From the NCBI RefSeq assembly GCF_900129295.1, contig NZ_FQUU01000003.1, forward strand, positions 186,001 to 250,000: 64,000 nt of DNA, read 5' to 3'. A program made the position numbers and the translations under genes. The notes beneath the pieces are model-generated. The model was not told the DNA's origin. It made no database searches and was given only the letters and a program-made list of their open reading frames with translations. Shown in pieces: positions 62,605 to 64,000 of the stretch. Source of the stretch: Flavisolibacter ginsengisoli DSM 18119 (GTDB taxonomy: Bacteria; Bacteroidota; Bacteroidia; Chitinophagales; Chitinophagaceae). Every line of letters starts with the position of its first letter. The first letter of the stretch is position 1.

Positions 62605-63606
62605 ATGATAAAAACCGCGGATGATATCCGGCAACTAAATGAACGGATTAGCTATTCTGGAAGATTTATAGACACTCTTAGAAATGAGGTTGGTAAAGTG
62701 ATCATAGGTCAATCGTACATGCTTGACCGTTTGTTGATCGGTTTGCTAAGTAATGGTCACGTGCTTTTGGAGGGTGTGCCCGGATTGGCAAAGACACTTA
62801 CCATAAAATCATTATCCCAGGCTATTCATGCTCATTTCAGCAGGATACAGTTCACCCCGGATTTGTTGCCTGCCGATGTTATTGGTACTATGATCTATAA
62901 CCAGCAGCGTAATGAATTTATAGTAAGGAAAGGTCCCATTTTTGCCAATTTTATATTGGCGGATGAGATCAACAGGGCTCCTGCCAAAGTGCAAAGTGCC
63001 TTGCTGGAAGCCATGCAGGAACGCCAGGTGACTATTGGTGATACAACCTATAAGCTGGATGAGCCTTTCCTGGTGTTGGCCACTCAAAACCCCCTGGAGC
63101 AGGAAGGTACTTACCCTTTGCCTGAGGCCCAGGTAGACCGTTTTTTAATGAAAGTAGTGGTTGGATATCCTACCCGCCAGGAAGAACAATTGATCATAAG
63201 GCAGAATGTGCAGGGATTGGGCTATCCTACAGTAAACCAGGTTGTTTCTGTGAGTGAGATATTAACGGCACGCCAAATGGTGAGGGATGTGTATATGGAT
63301 GAGAAAGTGGAACAATATATTCTTGATATTGTATTTGCCACAAGAAATCCTGGAGAATATAAACTGGATAACCTGAAGCCGCTCATTTCATATGGTTCTT
63401 CTCCAAGGGGAAGTATCAACCTTGCGGTGGCAGCCAAGGCGCAGGCATTCCTGAATAAACGCGGTTATGTGATACCGGAAGATGTGAGAAGCATTTGTAA
63501 TGATGTATTGCGTCATAGGATAGGTCTTACTTACGAAGCTGAAGCAGAAAATGTTTCCATACTTGAGATACTGGACCAGATCATTCAAAAAATAAATCTT
63601 CCATAA
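62605..63606 (+). CDS. MoxR-family AAA+ ATPase
   Basis: The protein of about 333 residues has Walker A (LLEGVPGLAKTLTIK), Walker B (FILADEINRAPAKVQSALLEAMQERQV), sensor 1 (VLATQNPLEQEGTYPLPEAQVDRF) and the C-terminal lid. MoxR ATPases act as chaperones for metalloenzyme assembly or stress responses and usually sit in operons with DUF58 and VWA-domain proteins, as the next gene confirms. ATG 62605 is preferred to a TTG at 62599. It is probably the first gene of a Bacteroides aerotolerance (Bat)-like operon that continues past the window. Confidence 0.95.
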   Translation: MIKTADDIRQLNERISYSGRFIDTLRNEVGKVIIGQSYMLDRLLIGLLSNGHVLLEGVPGLAKTLTIKSLSQAIHAHFSRIQFTPDLLPADVIGTMIYNQQRNEFIVRKGPIFANFILADEINRAPAKVQSALLEAMQERQVTIGDTTYKLDEPFLVLATQNPLEQEGTYPLPEAQVDRFLMKVVVGYPTRQEEQLIIRQNVQGLGYPTVNQVVSVSEILTARQMVRDVYMDEKVEQYILDIVFATRNPGEYKLDNLKPLISYGSSPRGSINLAVAAKAQAFLNKRGYVIPEDVRSICNDVLRHRIGLTYEAEAENVSILEILDQIIQKINLP

Positions 63607-63629
63607 TAAGGAAGCAGTAAACCTAGTTC

Positions 63630-64000
63630 ATGTTAACAACGGCGGAAATATTAAGAAAGGTGCGGGCTCTTGAAATTAAAAGTAAGAAGCTCACCACTGA
63701 CCTGTTCACAGGCGAATACCATAGTGCCTTTAAAGGCAGGGGTATGTCATTCAAAGAGGTCAGGGAATATTCAGCAGGGGATGATATAAGGTTTATTGAC
63801 TGGAATGTATCTGCCAGGTTTGGTCATCCTTTCAGTAAAGTATTTGAAGAAGAAAGAGAACTTACGGTTATGCTCCTGGTGGATGTAAGTGCAAGTTCTT
63901 TATTTGGAACTATCATAGCGTCAAAAAAGGATATTGCAACAGAAATAGCTGCGGTTATAGCATTCTCCGCTGTAAATAACCATGATAAAATTGGGGTAAT
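63630..64000 (+). CDS. DUF58 domain protein, N-terminal part (cut by window end)
   Basis: The reading frame begins at ATG 63630, 23 bases after the MoxR stop, and stays open to the window end, about 123 residues. It reads LRKVRALEIKSKKLTTDLFTGEYHSAFKGRGMSFKEVREYSAGDDIRFIDWNVSAR, the diagnostic DUF58 segment, followed by LTVMLLVDVSASSLFG, the start of a VWA-like fold with a MIDAS-type DxSxS. MoxR-DUF58 pairs are a conserved unit, and Bat genes usually follow. Confidence 0.93.
   Translation, partial: MLTTAEILRKVRALEIKSKKLTTDLFTGEYHSAFKGRGMSFKEVREYSAGDDIRFIDWNVSARFGHPFSKVFEEERELTVMLLVDVSASSLFGTIIASKKDIATEIAAVIAFSAVNNHDKIGV

Noticed and set aside
1-64000. tRNA, rRNA, CRISPR arrays, insertion sequences, prophage or defence genes
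   Set aside because: I looked for tRNA T-loop words, spaced direct repeats, transposase motifs and restriction or abortive-infection proteins and found none that could be supported.

Overview
The window looks like chromosomal, largely housekeeping DNA from a member of the phylum Bacteroidota, most probably family Chitinophagaceae. Five things point there: a gldK-gldL-gldM-gldN operon, a PorZ homologue and a GldB lipoprotein (type IX secretion and gliding machinery found only in this phylum); a SusC/SusD outer-membrane pair; a cargo protein with a type IX C-terminal sorting domain; many TAnnTTTG promoter elements, the -7 box of Bacteroidota sigma-ABfr; and moderately AT-rich DNA with few purine-rich ribosome binding sites. 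I cannot name a genus from sequence alone. I saw no tRNA, rRNA, CRISPR array, insertion sequence, integrase or phage gene.

Layout. 1-6.1 kb: tail of an AlkB-type alkane monooxygenase, a small c-type cytochrome lipoprotein, serS, a small unknown gene overlapping a cyclophilin, gcvH, an ECF sigma/anti-sigma pair and a VanZ-like gene. 6.4-14.3 kb: prfA, an amidohydrolase, recO, porZ and an MMPL/RND-type exporter. 14.3-20.6 kb: a 620-base leader, then a susC-susD-lipoprotein operon closed by a strong bidirectional terminator. 20.6-27.1 kb (minus strand): a TlpA-like thioredoxin, gatB, a two-PDZ periplasmic protein and alaS. 27.2-34.9 kb (plus strand): an M23 peptidase, an APC permease overlapping a PLP-dependent sulfur amino acid enzyme, a TolC/adaptor efflux pair without its pump, and gpsA. 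35-40 kb: hemW, a BamA/TamA-like barrel, a DUF4271 membrane protein and a hemD-like gene. 40-47.5 kb: an intergenic 11-bp tandem array, a SPATA20/YyaL-like protein and gldKLMN. 47.6-53.8 kb (minus strand): gpmI, then an ECF sigma factor, a membrane-anchored beta-barrel fusion, a lipoprotein and uvrC. 53.9-64 kb: a DUF4783 protein, nadC, a SUI1/YciH factor, a T9SS-sorted esterase, NADP isocitrate dehydrogenase, apaG, gldB, nadE, a lipocalin-like lipoprotein, a MoxR ATPase and the start of a DUF58 protein.

Three themes recur. The first is envelope biology: T9SS core and cargo, SusCD uptake, barrels and lipoproteins. The second is translation and cofactor housekeeping: serS, alaS, gatB, prfA, nadC, nadE, hemD and hemW. 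The third is extracytoplasmic signalling by two ECF modules of different design. The best candidates for something undescribed are the sigma factor paired with an inner-membrane-anchored beta-barrel fusion (50.2-52.1 kb), the five-unit 11-bp array with one inverted copy at 40.2 kb, and a group of genes whose -7 promoter box ends only 4-6 bases before the start codon, which predicts leaderless mRNAs. All functional calls are from motifs and family memory; no search was run.
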